A stretch of DNA of 64,000 nt from Volvox africanus. Taxonomy: Eukaryota > Chlorophyta > Chlorophyceae > Chlamydomonadales > Volvocaceae. The stretch spans positions 372,001-436,000 of the forward strand of contig BSDZ01000011.1 in NCBI GenBank assembly GCA_030268105.1, in the 5' to 3' direction. Each line of letters opens with the position of its first letter. The stretch's first letter is position 1. Below are positions 32,910-46,643 of the stretch, piece after piece. The notes under the pieces are model-generated. The model was not told where the DNA came from. It saw only the letters and a list, made by a program, of their open reading frames with translations, and did not search any database. A program made the position numbers and the translations under genes.

Positions 32910-34575
32910 ATGGCCAGTGGTCCGATGGTGGCCCTGAAGGCGCTCTTAGTTTTGGGTGCGTTTTTATTGGCTACCGTGAGCCCTAGCACCAACGGAAGTA
33001 CAGGAGGATCGTCGTCGATATCGGAGCCCAGCACGTAGGGTTTGCGTCCCCGTGCCCAATTTGCGCGTGCGATATCGTGCCTAACTTGCCCTTTGTGTGT
33101 CTTATCTCTTTTAGAAATTATAGCAACATGGATGTCACCCGCAGCACGTTCTGCGCTGCGACGAAATTTCCAGCAGGGGTGCATGGGACTTCAAGGTAGG
33201 TGCTTGTAAAGAAGCTTGCTCACGTGGATCTTTGTCTTCACAATTGTTATTTCTATGCTCCAGAATGGAAATTGTACCTCGGTTTTATGCGTCGACGGGT
33301 TTGGTCGAAGCTCATGGTGGTTCAGCGGTTGTTACCAACAGCTCTCCGCCTTCCATGTTGGATGGAACATATTGTGGGGTTGAAGATGATGTCAAATTTG
33401 CTGGTAACCGTCTCGACTCTGTCAAGGAGCGGGACCTGCTGTTTTCAACGGTGGCCTTGGAAAGGTACGCTATTGAATCCTTTCCCAAGAATGCTTTTTT
33501 CCCGGCTCGCTCGGAATGTTGACGCTGTGCGCTTCTTCTTGTGCAGCTTTGAGGCAATATCCTTGCAAGAATCGCCCTCTTCTGCGGCATCGGCCAGCGA
33601 CGCTGGCCCAGAAACCCAAACCCAGACGGCCGCATCAACCGATGATGCATCGCCCAACACGCTTTACTCCAGAAATCACAGCAAAGTAGATGCCGTCCAT
33701 ATTTCGCTCTGCGCCGCGGACATATTTTCAGAGGTGCAATGGACTGCGAGGTAGGTTGGGCTTAGAAGCTTGCTCACTTTGATCCTTGCCTGACCGTATA
33801 TATTTCCTTTTTTTTCAGGACGAGTATCATACTCCCTCGGTCCGGCGTCCAGGCAAGGTTGATTGAAGTCGATGGTGATTCAGTGGTCGTTGCCAACAGC
33901 TGCCAACAGCTGCCGCTGAAGCCTGGTGCAGCCTTGTGGGGACCTGATGAAGGTGACAATGTCAAGGACGCTGATACTCGCGCTGATTTCGTCAAGGAGT
34001 GTGACCCAACGACCTTGCCACCAGCGGAGTTGTCGTCTGAGGCACCAGCCCACGCTGCAACTGCGGAACCGACACCGGCGGGTGTGCCTAGCAGCGCTGC
34101 TGACGTGTTCTCCGCGCATAGGTTGCCCACCATGTTCAACAGCTCCGAGCTGTCGGTGTCCTTGCGCTTAGGCTGTCAATCTTTGGCAGCATGGACAGTT
34201 TGCAGCGTTCGAGTACTGGATAGCTTCCTAGGGGGGCTTGTGTTTCTCATACTGCGTCAGGTACTGTGCATAGTCTGCAGACTGTGCTGGCGCCTTTTCC
34301 AACAAGCAGCTAGCTGCTCGGGACCAGCGTGCTCAGAAAGCGAAGCAGCTCCTCCCGTCACGAAATATCGCATCCTCCGTGCCAAGTGGCCGCACGGTAA
34401 GTGGGCCTGCCTCGCAAGGGCCGCTCCCCAAGACACAAATGTTTAACTTGCTTCTTGTGCGCGTGCAGAGGTGGTTCGGAAGGAGCAGACGGTGAAGAAG
34501 GTGGAGCCGCCACGGAGGTGGCCGGTCGGGACCTTTGTGTGGCGGGATGACATACTTGTATACGTTGATGAATAG
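32910..34575 (+). CDS. two-domain secreted protein gene, copy 8 (U8, followed by the second bacterial insert)
   Basis: Exons match copy 1. The unit has an extra CA upstream and the GGATCACT marker at 34917-34924 between the gene and the insert, whereas U6 has GGATGACT at the equivalent place. Confidence 0.82.
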
Positions 34576-35166
34576 GCCTCCAACCGCCTCTGTGTCGTGA
34601 TTTAATTCATTTTGTTCCAGAGACACAGCTATGGGGGTTGTGACACAAGCAAGCACCCACCCAATGCGAGCGAGAGCCCCCACTGTGTTGGGTGTGTGTA
34701 TGTCGGGGGCCGGGACGTCATTGCTGACCTGTTGACTGAGGTGAGATGTACATGGCTGATGCTCAGGATAGCGAGCAGGTAGGCAGAGGCGTATGGACAG
34801 CAGGCATTGTTTGATTAGCAGGCATTGTTTGATTCCGCCTTTTTTCGTTAATGTGCTCTGATGCACCATGTGGGAGTTAAGTAGTGGCAAGGAGAGCAGA
34901 GTTAGGGGCGCACTTCTGGATCACTCGGGTCTTCTGATGAGCTGCAAAATACTATTATGTGCAGTCTGGATCAGAAACTTGCTTGCTAGTTACATGTGGT
35001 GGAGGCAGCAGTGCCTCATTCGGCAGGCTGTGGCCTCCGGAGATACCAGCAGTTCCAAGTGGGCCTCAGGTTACAACTCTTGGTGTCGGATTTTGTAGAC
35101 CTCGCCGCCGCCATGACATTGCAGTCGGGTTTTTTTATATTCGCTTAGGTTCGGTCTCTGCCAGTT

Positions 35167-35923
35167 ATGGCCAGTCTTTCAAGGGCATGGTCCATTTTTT
35201 TGCGGCATTTCTAAGGGCTAAAAATATTATTTTTTGAAAATTACCTCCATCTGAAAAAGAATCATGCGTAACATTTACAACACCTACTAATTGAGGAGAG
35301 GGGATCTAGTGAATACTACCCCAGTAGCAGAGTTATTTCCTTTATTACCAAAAACCATAAATTTATATTTCTTCTTCGGTTGAGTCTGGCAGCTTTACAT
35401 CTGACTCCTCTTTACGCAGATGAGATAAATAACAAAAAAACTAATTCCAAGTACCTTGAATCTGTTACTTTACCAACTAATTTAGTTGCAACGAAGCTTC
35501 AAGCCACGGAATCACTCAACGCAGATTAGGAGATATAAAGGCAAAAGCAGCCGGTCAACTTTAAATCCTGCGTCTTCTATTTCTTTTATTTGATTTTCAG
35601 AATTTTGTTCGATTATTACACCGGAAGCTATAGTATTAGGATTTGCTTTTAGGTCTTCCTTACTAGCTTTTAATATCTCCCCTATTTCACCGTTTATCAG
35701 ACCTAGCTCCTTATCGGTTTTGCCGATAAGGATACGATCGCCCTTCATAGAAATTACAAAAGAAGGTAAGGAATTACATAAAAAACACTGATCGAAATAT
35801 AACCGGTATTTTTAAACCTTGAATTACCCACAAATCCTCTACATATCCGGCAAATGTTGATATCCCATGTACCAGTAGTTATTACACACCTACTTTTATT
35901 GCTAAAGCTGTTTCTGGCGCTGA
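35167..35923. other. 757-bp mosaic insert of bacterial gene fragments, second copy (U8)
   Basis: Same length, same insertion point and, as far as I can read, same sequence as the block in U6, shifted by 9407 bp. Corresponding pieces: IS256-type transposase 35168-35218 (minus), FolP 35222-35287 (minus), PpdK 35299-35358 (minus), exported-protein start 35359-35529 (plus), PrmA-like 35554-35628 (minus), TraA 35671-35745 (minus), unassigned 35749-35923. Two independent insertions of an identical patchwork at one base position are implausible, so this is a copy made by recombination within the array. Confidence 0.9.
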
Positions 35924-37993
35924 TACTGTTTCACCTGCTGATGACCTCTGATGTACCAGAGTACCTGCTGTGCGTTCTGTGGTCGGGCTGTCACAGCACA
36001 GCGTATCCAATCATTCATCGTAGCTGATGTACCTGTATGTATTGTGTCATATTGTTTTGATTATTTGCAATGTGTGTGCAACGCGAGCGTTGTGCCCACT
36101 GTCGCTGGCTTGGACGGCTGGTGCATGTGAGGCTGATGATGGCGCACGTTGTGCTGCAGACAGGTTTCACTGCTCCTGTACGGCCGTTGCATGAGTTTGT
36201 CGTTGTCCCACCTCTCGCGTGTTGTGCTGTCTGTCATTTGGAAGCATGTGCATGCGGGTCAGTGCAAAAGACCAGGGGAGTAGGCGAGGGGAGAGGCCGT
36301 TCACGAATGATAGTGGCATGACCGTTGCCGCCTCCGTGGCGTGGCATATGAAGGATGACCGCTCTTGTGTGGAGGTTCAACATGTAAACAACCGGATTCT
36401 TTGCATGCTTTAAATGTTTACCTTTTCCAGCGAGATCAGGTGAACCCCGTACTGCTGTGTATGTATGTTTTGCAAGCCTATGGGGGCCCCCGACCTGGCA
36501 AGTACTACCCGTGAAATGGCCCCAGCTCCTCCACAGCCAGGAATGATAGACTCATCCCGCAATCCCTCTCTTTTGCGCGTCTCCTCAGCTCATACGACTG
36601 CTACCTATTCGTGCAGTCCCAAAAGGTACTCCCCTTTTTCATCCCACCCTGGCCGTGGGCCTCTCAAGACCATGAATAAAAAACTAGAGTACGATGCACG
36701 CGCGCACACACAAACACACACACACACACACACAAACACGGCCCCCCCAACCACCACACACCAGCAGCCACGCAACCGAATAAGGTGCCGACTGAGAAAG
36801 GAGTCAGGGACACAGGTGATATTGAAAGGGGATTTGAAAGGTGCAAAGGCCGTCCGTCAGCCCGGCTCAACATTGAAGTAACATTGGCATGCGGTGTCCG
36901 CCAAACAGAAAGGGTGCTTGACATGGAGCTTCAACCTGGACGGCACCCGGAAATTTCAGGCTTTTTGCGGAAATGGCCGCTCAAGTGGCCCAAATGGCCA
37001 CTGCAGGGGCCCCCGGGAGTTCTTGCCGTGTGAAGCGCGACCTTCCAAGGACAGCAACACAAGGCCCAGTTTTAGTTGATCAGGGCTGAACCGGAAAGTT
37101 CCACAAAAACAATGCTCAGTTCCAGGGACACCCGCTGGCCCCAGAACCTTATGACGTGCCCCGCGTAACACTAAGGGGAGCTCAGTATACGTTATTCGAC
37201 AGGCTTACGAATAACGTTTCTGGGCCCCGGAAAACGTTTTTTGGTTCTGAAGGACCCCGGAGTGTTTTAGGGCCAACCCAGTTAGGGTTCCCCGGGTGCT
37301 CCCGGAAAGGAGGTTTGGGGCTCCGGGGAACAAACAGCTACCCCTTTGATTTCATAGGGACGTCCCCCCCCCTCCCTTCTCCAGTACCAGTGGGCCAGCC
37401 CAATGTCTGTAATGCATGAACTGATACAAGATTTCCCAACCCTTCCTCCACCAAGCTTTCTCTGTAACACCCTTTACAATGCGCGAGGGCCGAGATCAGT
37501 AGCTGCGATATGTAGCGACCAGGAACCATATTCCCTAATTGGAGAATTCTAGGAGGCTGGATCCAAACCCACGAAGTCATACATCGCGAAACCCTGCTCG
37601 CAATCCCCAAAAGAGATCACTCGAGTATGAAAAAAACATGCTTGAATTCTGGAAACGCCTTGCCTGCTGCCAAACATCGGACGAGATTTCGCGTAATGTT
37701 GTCGTGTTATACGGCAGATATCTTGCGCCGCCGTGTCGTTAAATCGACTCCGTCAGCAACCGTCATCCGCCGTTCCTGACAGCTACGCAAACATACGTAT
37801 CAATGCAATACACCCTATTTCCGACCTGTTTATGACCCGTACTTTGCACATTTCTGTTACTCTGTCACCCTCGGAGCACTTTTTCCTTCATCGCCTTGCG
37901 CTCATCCGCTAATTACAGTTAGGCCTTTCGAGAGGCAATATTCGGTAGATCTAAAGCTCGCTGTATAAGATTTTATATCTCTTTGTGGACTCG

Positions 37994-39659
37994 ATGGCCA
38001 GTGGTCCGATGGTGGCCCTGAAGGCGCTCTTAGTTTTGGGTGCGTTTTTATTGGCTACCGTGAGCCCTAGCACCAACGGAAGTACAGGAGGATCGTCGTC
38101 GATATCGGAGCCCAGCACGTAGGGTTTGCGTCCCCGTGCCCAATTTGCGCGTGCGATATCGTGCCTAACTTGCCCTTTGTGTGTCTTATCTCTTTTAGAA
38201 ATTATAGCAACATGGATGTCACCCGCAGCACGTTCTGCGCTGCGACGAAATTTCCAGCAGGGGTGCATGGGACTTCAAGGTAGGTGCTTGTAAAGAAGCT
38301 TGCTCACGTGGATCTTTGTCTTCACAATTGTTATTTCTATGCTCCAGAATGGAAATTGTACCTCGGTTTTATGCGTCGACGGGTTTGGTCGAAGCTCATG
38401 GTGGTTCAGCGGTTGTTACCAACAGCTCTCCGCCTTCCATGTTGGATGGAACATATTGTGGGGTTGAAGATGATGTCAAATTTGCTGGTAACCGTCTCGA
38501 CTCTGTCAAGGAGCGGGACCTGCTGTTTTCAACGGTGGCCTTGGAAAGGTACGCTATTGAATCCTTTCCCAAGAATGCTTTTTTCCCGGCTCGCTCGGAA
38601 TGTTGACGCTGTGCGCTTCTTCTTGTGCAGCTTTGAGGCAATATCCTTGCAAGAATCGCCCTCTTCTGCGGCATCGGCCAGCGACGCTGGCCCAGAAACC
38701 CAAACCCAGACGGCCGCATCAACCGATGATGCATCGCCCAACACGCTTTACTCCAGAAATCACAGCAAAGTAGATGCCGTCCATATTTCGCTCTGCGCCG
38801 CGGACATATTTTCAGAGGTGCAATGGACTGCGAGGTAGGTTGGGCTTAGAAGCTTGCTCACTTTGATCCTTGCCTGACCGTATATATTTCCTTTTTTTTC
38901 AGGACGAGTATCATACTCCCTCGGTCCGGCGTCCAGGCAAGGTTGATTGAAGTCGATGGTGATTCAGTGGTCGTTGCCAACAGCTGCCAACAGCTGCCGC
39001 TGAAGCCTGGTGCAGCCTTGTGGGGACCTGATGAAGGTGACAATGTCAAGGACGCTGATACTCGCGCTGATTTCGTCAAGGAGTGTGACCCAACGACCTT
39101 GCCACCAGCGGAGTTGTCCTCTGAGGCACCAGCCCACGCTGCAACTGCGGAACCGACACCGGCGGGTGTGCCTAGCAGCGCTGCTGACGTGTTCTCCGCG
39201 CATAGGTTGCCCACCATGTTCAACAGCTCCGAGCTGTCGGTGTCCTTGCGCTTAGGCTGTCAATCTTTGGCAGCATGGACAGTTTGCAGCGTTCGAGTAC
39301 TGGATAGCTTCCTAGGGGGGCTTGTGTTTCTCATACTGCGTCAGGTACTGTGCATAGTCTGCAGACTGTGCTGGCGCCTTTTCCAACAAGCAGCTAGCTG
39401 CTCGGGACCAGCGTGCTCAGAAAGCGAAGCAGCTCCTCCCGTCACGAAATATCGCATCCTCCGTGCCAAGTGGCCGCACGGTAAGTGGGCCTGCCTCGCA
39501 AGGGCCGCTCCCCAAGACACAAATGTTTAACTTGCTTCTTGTGCGCGTGCAGAGGTGGTTCGGAAGGAGCAGACGGTGAAGAAGGTGGAGCCGCCACGGA
39601 GGTGGCCGGTCGGGACCTTTGTGTGGCGGGATGACATACTTGTATACGTTGATGAATAG
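37994..39659 (+). CDS. two-domain secreted protein gene, copy 9 (U9)
   Basis: One synonymous change in exon 5 (Ser TCC near 39118), shared with copy 2 but without the second change of that copy. The unit also has the extra CA shared with U8 and the extra G shared with U10-U12, so it sits at the overlap of two variant blocks. Confidence 0.82.
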
Positions 39660-42318
39660 GCCTCCAACCGCCTCTGTGTCGTGATTTAATTCATTTTGTT
39701 CCAGAGACACAGCTATGGGGGTTGTGACACAAGCAAGCACCCACCCAATGCGAGCGAGAGCCCCCACTGTGTTGGGTGTGTGTATGTCGGGGGCCGGGAC
39801 GTCATTGCTGACCTGTTGACTGAGGTGAGATGTACATGGCTGATGCTCAGGATAGCGAGCAGGTAGGCAGAGGCGTATGGACAGCAGGCATTGTTTGATT
39901 AGCAGGCATTGTTTGATTCCGCCTTTTTTCGTTAATGTGCTCTGATGCACCATGTGGGAGTTAAGTAGTGGCAAGGAGAGCAGAGTTAGGGGCGCACTTC
40001 TGGATCACTCGGGTCTTCTGATGAGCTGCAAAATACTATTATGTGCAGTCTGGATCAGAAACTTGCTTGCTAGTTACATGTGGTGGAGGCAGCAGTGCCT
40101 CATTCGGCAGGCTGTGGCCTCCGGAGATACCAGCAGTTCCAAGTGGGCCTCAGGTTACAACTCTTGGTGTCGGATTTTGTAGACCTCGCCGCCGCCATGA
40201 CATTGCAGTCGGGTTTTTTTATATTCGCTTAGGTTCGGTCTCTGCCAGTTTACTGTTTCACCTGCTGATGACCTCTGATGTACCAGAGTACCTGCTGTGC
40301 GTTCTGTGGTCGGGCTGTCACAGCACAGCGTATCCAATCATTCATCGTAGCTGATGTACCTGTATGTATTGTGTCATATTGTTTTGATTATTTGCAATGT
40401 GTGTGCAACGCGAGCGTTGTGCCCACTGTCGCTGGCTTGGACGGCTGGTGCATGTGAGGCTGATGATGGCGCACGTTGTGCTGCAGACAGGTTTCACTGC
40501 TCCTGTACGGCCGTTGCATGAGTTTGTCGTTGTCCCACCTCTCGCGTGTTGTGCTGTCTGTCATTTGGAAGCATGTGCATGCGGGTCAGTGCAAAAGACC
40601 AGGGGAGTAGGCGAGGGGAGAGGCCGTTCACGAATGATAGTGGCATGACCGTTGCCGCCTCCGTGGCGTGGCATATGAAGGATGACCGCTCTTGTGTGGA
40701 GGTTCAACATGTAAACAACCGGATTCTTTGCATGCTTTAAATGTTTACCTTTTCCAGCGAGATCAGGTGAACCCCGTACTGCTGTGTATGTATGTTTTGC
40801 AAGCCTATGGGGGCCCCCGACCTGGCAAGTACTACCCGTGAAATGGCCCCAGCTCCTCCACAGCCAGGAATGATAGACTCATCCCGCAATCCCTCTCTTT
40901 TGCGCGTCTCCTCAGCTCATACGACTGCTACCTATTCGTGCAGTCCCAAAAGGTACTCCCCTTTTTCATCCCACCCTGGCCGTGGGCCTCTCAAGACCAT
41001 GAATAAAAAACTAGAGTACGATGCACGCGCGCACACACAAACACACACACACACACACAAACACGGCCCCCCCAACCACCACACACCAGCAGCCACGCAA
41101 CCGAATAAGGTGCCGACTGAGAAAGGAGTCAGGGACACAGGTGATATTGAAAGGGGATTTGAAAGGTGCAAAGGCCGTCCGTCAGCCCGGCTCAACATTG
41201 AAGTAACATTGGCATGCGGTGTCCGCCAAACAGAAAGGGTGCTTGACATGGAGCTTCAACCTGGACGGCACCCGGAAATTTCAGGCTTTTTGCGGAAATG
41301 GCCGCTCAAGTGGCCCAAATGGCCACTGCAGGGGCCCCCGGGAGTTCTTGCCGTGTGAAGCGCGACCTTCCAAGGACAGCAACACAAGGCCCAGTTTTAG
41401 TTGATCAGGGCTGAACCGGAAAGTTCCACAAAAACAATGCTCAGTTCCAGGGACACCCGCTGGCCCCAGAACCTTATGACGTGCCCCGCGTAACACTAAG
41501 GGGAGCTCAGTATACGTTATTCGACAGGCTTACGAATAACGTTTCTGGGCCCCGGAAAACGTTTTTTGGTTCTGAAGGACCCCGGAGTGTTTTAGGGCCA
41601 ACCCAGTTAGGGTTCCCCGGGTGCTCCCGGAAAGGAGGTTTGGGGCTCCGGGGAACAAACAGCTACCCCTTTGATTTCATAGGGACGTCCCCCCCCCTCC
41701 CTTCTCCAGTACCAGTGGGCCAGCCCAATGTCTGTAATGCATGAACTGATACAAGATTTCCCAACCCTTCCTCCACCAAGCTTTCTCTGTAACACCCTTT
41801 ACAATGCGCGAGGGCCGAGATCAGTAGCTGCGATATGTAGCGACCAGGAACCATATTCCCTAATTGGAGAATTCTAGGAGGCTGGATCCAAACCCACGAA
41901 GTCATACATCGCGAAACCCTGCTCGCAATCCCCAAAAGAGATCACTCGAGTATGAAAAAAACATGCTTGAATTCTGGAAACGCCTTGCCTGCTGCCAAAC
42001 ATCGGACGAGATTTCGCGTAATGTTGTCGTGTTATACGGCAGATATCTTGCGCCGCCGTGTCGTTAAATCGACTCCGTCAGCAACCGTCATCCGCCGTTC
42101 CTGACAGCTACGCAAACATACGTATCAATGCAATACACCCTATTTCCGACCTGTTTATGACCCGTACTTTGCACATTTCTGTTACTCTGTCACCCTCGGA
42201 GCACTTTTTCCTTCATCGCCTTGCGCTCATCCGCTAATTACAGTTAGGCCTTTCGAGAGGCAATATTCGGTAGATCTAAAGCTCGCTGTATAAGATTTTA
42301 TATCTCTTTGTGGACTCG

Positions 42319-43984
42319 ATGGCCAGTGGTCCGATGGTGGCCCTGAAGGCGCTCTTAGTTTTGGGTGCGTTTTTATTGGCTACCGTGAGCCCTAGCACCA
42401 ACGGAAGTACAGGAGGATCGTCGTCGATATCGGAGCCCAGCACGTAGGGTTTGCGTCCCCGTGCCCAATTTGCGCGTGCGATATCGTGCCTAACTTGCCC
42501 TTTGTGTGTCTTATCTCTTTTAGAAATTATAGCAACATGGATGTCACCCGCAGCACGTTCTGCGCTGCGACGAAATTTCCAGCAGGGGTGCATGGGACTT
42601 CAAGGTAGGTGCTTGTAAAGAAGCTTGCTCACGTGGATCTTTGTCTTCACAATTGTTATTTCTATGCTCCAGAATGGAAATTGTACCTCGGTTTTATGCG
42701 TCGACGGGTTTGGTCGAAGCTCATGGTGGTTCAGCGGTTGTTACCAACAGCTCTCCGCCTTCCATGTTGGATGGAACATATTGTGGGGTTGAAGATGATG
42801 TCAAATTTGCTGGTAACCGTCTCGACTCTGTCAAGGAGCGGGACCTGCTGTTTTCAACGGTGGCCTTGGAAAGGTACGCTATTGAATCCTTTCCCAAGAA
42901 TGCTTTTTTCCCGGCTCGCTCGGAATGTTGACGCTGTGCGCTTCTTCTTGTGCAGCTTTGAGGCAATATCCTTGCAAGAATCGCCCTCTTCTGCGGCATC
43001 GGCCAGCGACGCTGGCCCAGAAACCCAAACCCAGACGGCCGCATCAACCGATGATGCATCGCCCAACACGCTTTACTCCAGAAATCACAGCAAAGTAGAT
43101 GCCGTCCATATTTCGCTCTGCGCCGCGGACATATTTTCAGAGGTGCAATGGACTGCGAGGTAGGTTGGGCTTAGAAGCTTGCTCACTTTGATCCTTGCCT
43201 GACCGTATATATTTCCTTTTTTTTCAGGACGAGTATCATACTCCCTCGGTCCGGCGTCCAGGCAAGGTTGATTGAAGTCGATGGTGATTCAGTGGTCGTT
43301 GCCAACAGCTGCCAACAGCTGCCGCTGAAGCCTGGTGCAGCCTTGTGGGGACCTGATGAAGGTGACAATGTCAAGGACGCTGATACTCGCGCTGATTTCG
43401 TCAAGGAGTGTGACCCAACGACCTTGCCACCAGCGGAGTTGTCGTCTGAGGCACCAGCCCACGCTGCAACTGCGGAACCGACACCGGCGGGTGTGCCTAG
43501 CAGCGCTGCTGACGTGTTCTCCGCGCATAGGTTGCCCACCATGTTCAACAGCTCCGAGCTGTCGGTGTCCTTGCGCTTAGGCTGTCAATCTTTGGCAGCA
43601 TGGACAGTTTGCAGCGTTCGAGTACTGGATAGCTTCCTAGGGGGGCTTGTGTTTCTCATACTGCGTCAGGTACTGTGCATAGTCTGCAGACTGTGCTGGC
43701 GCCTTTTCCAACAAGCAGCTAGCTGCTCGGGACCAGCGTGCTCAGAAAGCGAAGCAGCTCCTCCCGTCACGAAATATCGCATCCTCCGTGCCAAGTGGCC
43801 GCACGGTAAGTGGGCCTGCCTCGCAAGGGCCGCTCCCCAAGACACAAATGTTTAACTTGCTTCTTGTGCGCGTGCAGAGGTGGTTCGGAAGGAGCAGACG
43901 GTGAAGAAGGTGGAGCCGCCACGGAGGTGGCCGGTCGGGACCTTTGTGTGGCGGGATGACATACTTGTATACGTTGATGAATAG
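42319..43984 (+). CDS. two-domain secreted protein gene, copy 10 (U10)
   Basis: Exons match copy 1. Carries the extra G upstream (AAGGGGAGCTC near 41500) and the GGATCACT marker downstream. Confidence 0.82.
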
Positions 43985-46643
43985 GCCTCCAACCGCCTCT
44001 GTGTCGTGATTTAATTCATTTTGTTCCAGAGACACAGCTATGGGGGTTGTGACACAAGCAAGCACCCACCCAATGCGAGCGAGAGCCCCCACTGTGTTGG
44101 GTGTGTGTATGTCGGGGGCCGGGACGTCATTGCTGACCTGTTGACTGAGGTGAGATGTACATGGCTGATGCTCAGGATAGCGAGCAGGTAGGCAGAGGCG
44201 TATGGACAGCAGGCATTGTTTGATTAGCAGGCATTGTTTGATTCCGCCTTTTTTCGTTAATGTGCTCTGATGCACCATGTGGGAGTTAAGTAGTGGCAAG
44301 GAGAGCAGAGTTAGGGGCGCACTTCTGGATCACTCGGGTCTTCTGATGAGCTGCAAAATACTATTATGTGCAGTCTGGATCAGAAACTTGCTTGCTAGTT
44401 ACATGTGGTGGAGGCAGCAGTGCCTCATTCGGCAGGCTGTGGCCTCCGGAGATACCAGCAGTTCCAAGTGGGCCTCAGGTTACAACTCTTGGTGTCGGAT
44501 TTTGTAGACCTCGCCGCCGCCATGACATTGCAGTCGGGTTTTTTTATATTCGCTTAGGTTCGGTCTCTGCCAGTTTACTGTTTCACCTGCTGATGACCTC
44601 TGATGTACCAGAGTACCTGCTGTGCGTTCTGTGGTCGGGCTGTCACAGCACAGCGTATCCAATCATTCATCGTAGCTGATGTACCTGTATGTATTGTGTC
44701 ATATTGTTTTGATTATTTGCAATGTGTGTGCAACGCGAGCGTTGTGCCCACTGTCGCTGGCTTGGACGGCTGGTGCATGTGAGGCTGATGATGGCGCACG
44801 TTGTGCTGCAGACAGGTTTCACTGCTCCTGTACGGCCGTTGCATGAGTTTGTCGTTGTCCCACCTCTCGCGTGTTGTGCTGTCTGTCATTTGGAAGCATG
44901 TGCATGCGGGTCAGTGCAAAAGACCAGGGGAGTAGGCGAGGGGAGAGGCCGTTCACGAATGATAGTGGCATGACCGTTGCCGCCTCCGTGGCGTGGCATA
45001 TGAAGGATGACCGCTCTTGTGTGGAGGTTCAACATGTAAACAACCGGATTCTTTGCATGCTTTAAATGTTTACCTTTTCCAGCGAGATCAGGTGAACCCC
45101 GTACTGCTGTGTATGTATGTTTTGCAAGCCTATGGGGGCCCCCGACCTGGCAAGTACTACCCGTGAAATGGCCCCAGCTCCTCCACAGCCAGGAATGATA
45201 GACTCATCCCGCAATCCCTCTCTTTTGCGCGTCTCCTCAGCTCATACGACTGCTACCTATTCGTGCAGTCCCAAAAGGTACTCCCCTTTTTCATCCCACC
45301 CTGGCCGTGGGCCTCTCAAGACCATGAATAAAAAACTAGAGTACGATGCACGCGCGCACACACAAACACACACACACACACACAAACACGGCCCCCCCAA
45401 CCACCACACACCAGCAGCCACGCAACCGAATAAGGTGCCGACTGAGAAAGGAGTCAGGGACACAGGTGATATTGAAAGGGGATTTGAAAGGTGCAAAGGC
45501 CGTCCGTCAGCCCGGCTCAACATTGAAGTAACATTGGCATGCGGTGTCCGCCAAACAGAAAGGGTGCTTGACATGGAGCTTCAACCTGGACGGCACCCGG
45601 AAATTTCAGGCTTTTTGCGGAAATGGCCGCTCAAGTGGCCCAAATGGCCACTGCAGGGGCCCCCGGGAGTTCTTGCCGTGTGAAGCGCGACCTTCCAAGG
45701 ACAGCAACACAAGGCCCAGTTTTAGTTGATCAGGGCTGAACCGGAAAGTTCCACAAAAACAATGCTCAGTTCCAGGGACACCCGCTGGCCCCAGAACCTT
45801 ATGACGTGCCCCGCGTAACACTAAGGGGAGCTCAGTATACGTTATTCGACAGGCTTACGAATAACGTTTCTGGGCCCCGGAAAACGTTTTTTGGTTCTGA
45901 AGGACCCCGGAGTGTTTTAGGGCCAACCCAGTTAGGGTTCCCCGGGTGCTCCCGGAAAGGAGGTTTGGGGCTCCGGGGAACAAACAGCTACCCCTTTGAT
46001 TTCATAGGGACGTCCCCCCCCCTCCCTTCTCCAGTACCAGTGGGCCAGCCCAATGTCTGTAATGCATGAACTGATACAAGATTTCCCAACCCTTCCTCCA
46101 CCAAGCTTTCTCTGTAACACCCTTTACAATGCGCGAGGGCCGAGATCAGTAGCTGCGATATGTAGCGACCAGGAACCATATTCCCTAATTGGAGAATTCT
46201 AGGAGGCTGGATCCAAACCCACGAAGTCATACATCGCGAAACCCTGCTCGCAATCCCCAAAAGAGATCACTCGAGTATGAAAAAAACATGCTTGAATTCT
46301 GGAAACGCCTTGCCTGCTGCCAAACATCGGACGAGATTTCGCGTAATGTTGTCGTGTTATACGGCAGATATCTTGCGCCGCCGTGTCGTTAAATCGACTC
46401 CGTCAGCAACCGTCATCCGCCGTTCCTGACAGCTACGCAAACATACGTATCAATGCAATACACCCTATTTCCGACCTGTTTATGACCCGTACTTTGCACA
46501 TTTCTGTTACTCTGTCACCCTCGGAGCACTTTTTCCTTCATCGCCTTGCGCTCATCCGCTAATTACAGTTAGGCCTTTCGAGAGGCAATATTCGGTAGAT
46601 CTAAAGCTCGCTGTATAAGATTTTATATCTCTTTGTGGACTCG

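Noticed and set aside
37156..37419. 87-codon plus-strand ORF seen only in U9-U12
   Set aside because: It exists only because of the extra G in those units, and lies over the poly-C run; a frameshift artefact of non-coding sequence.
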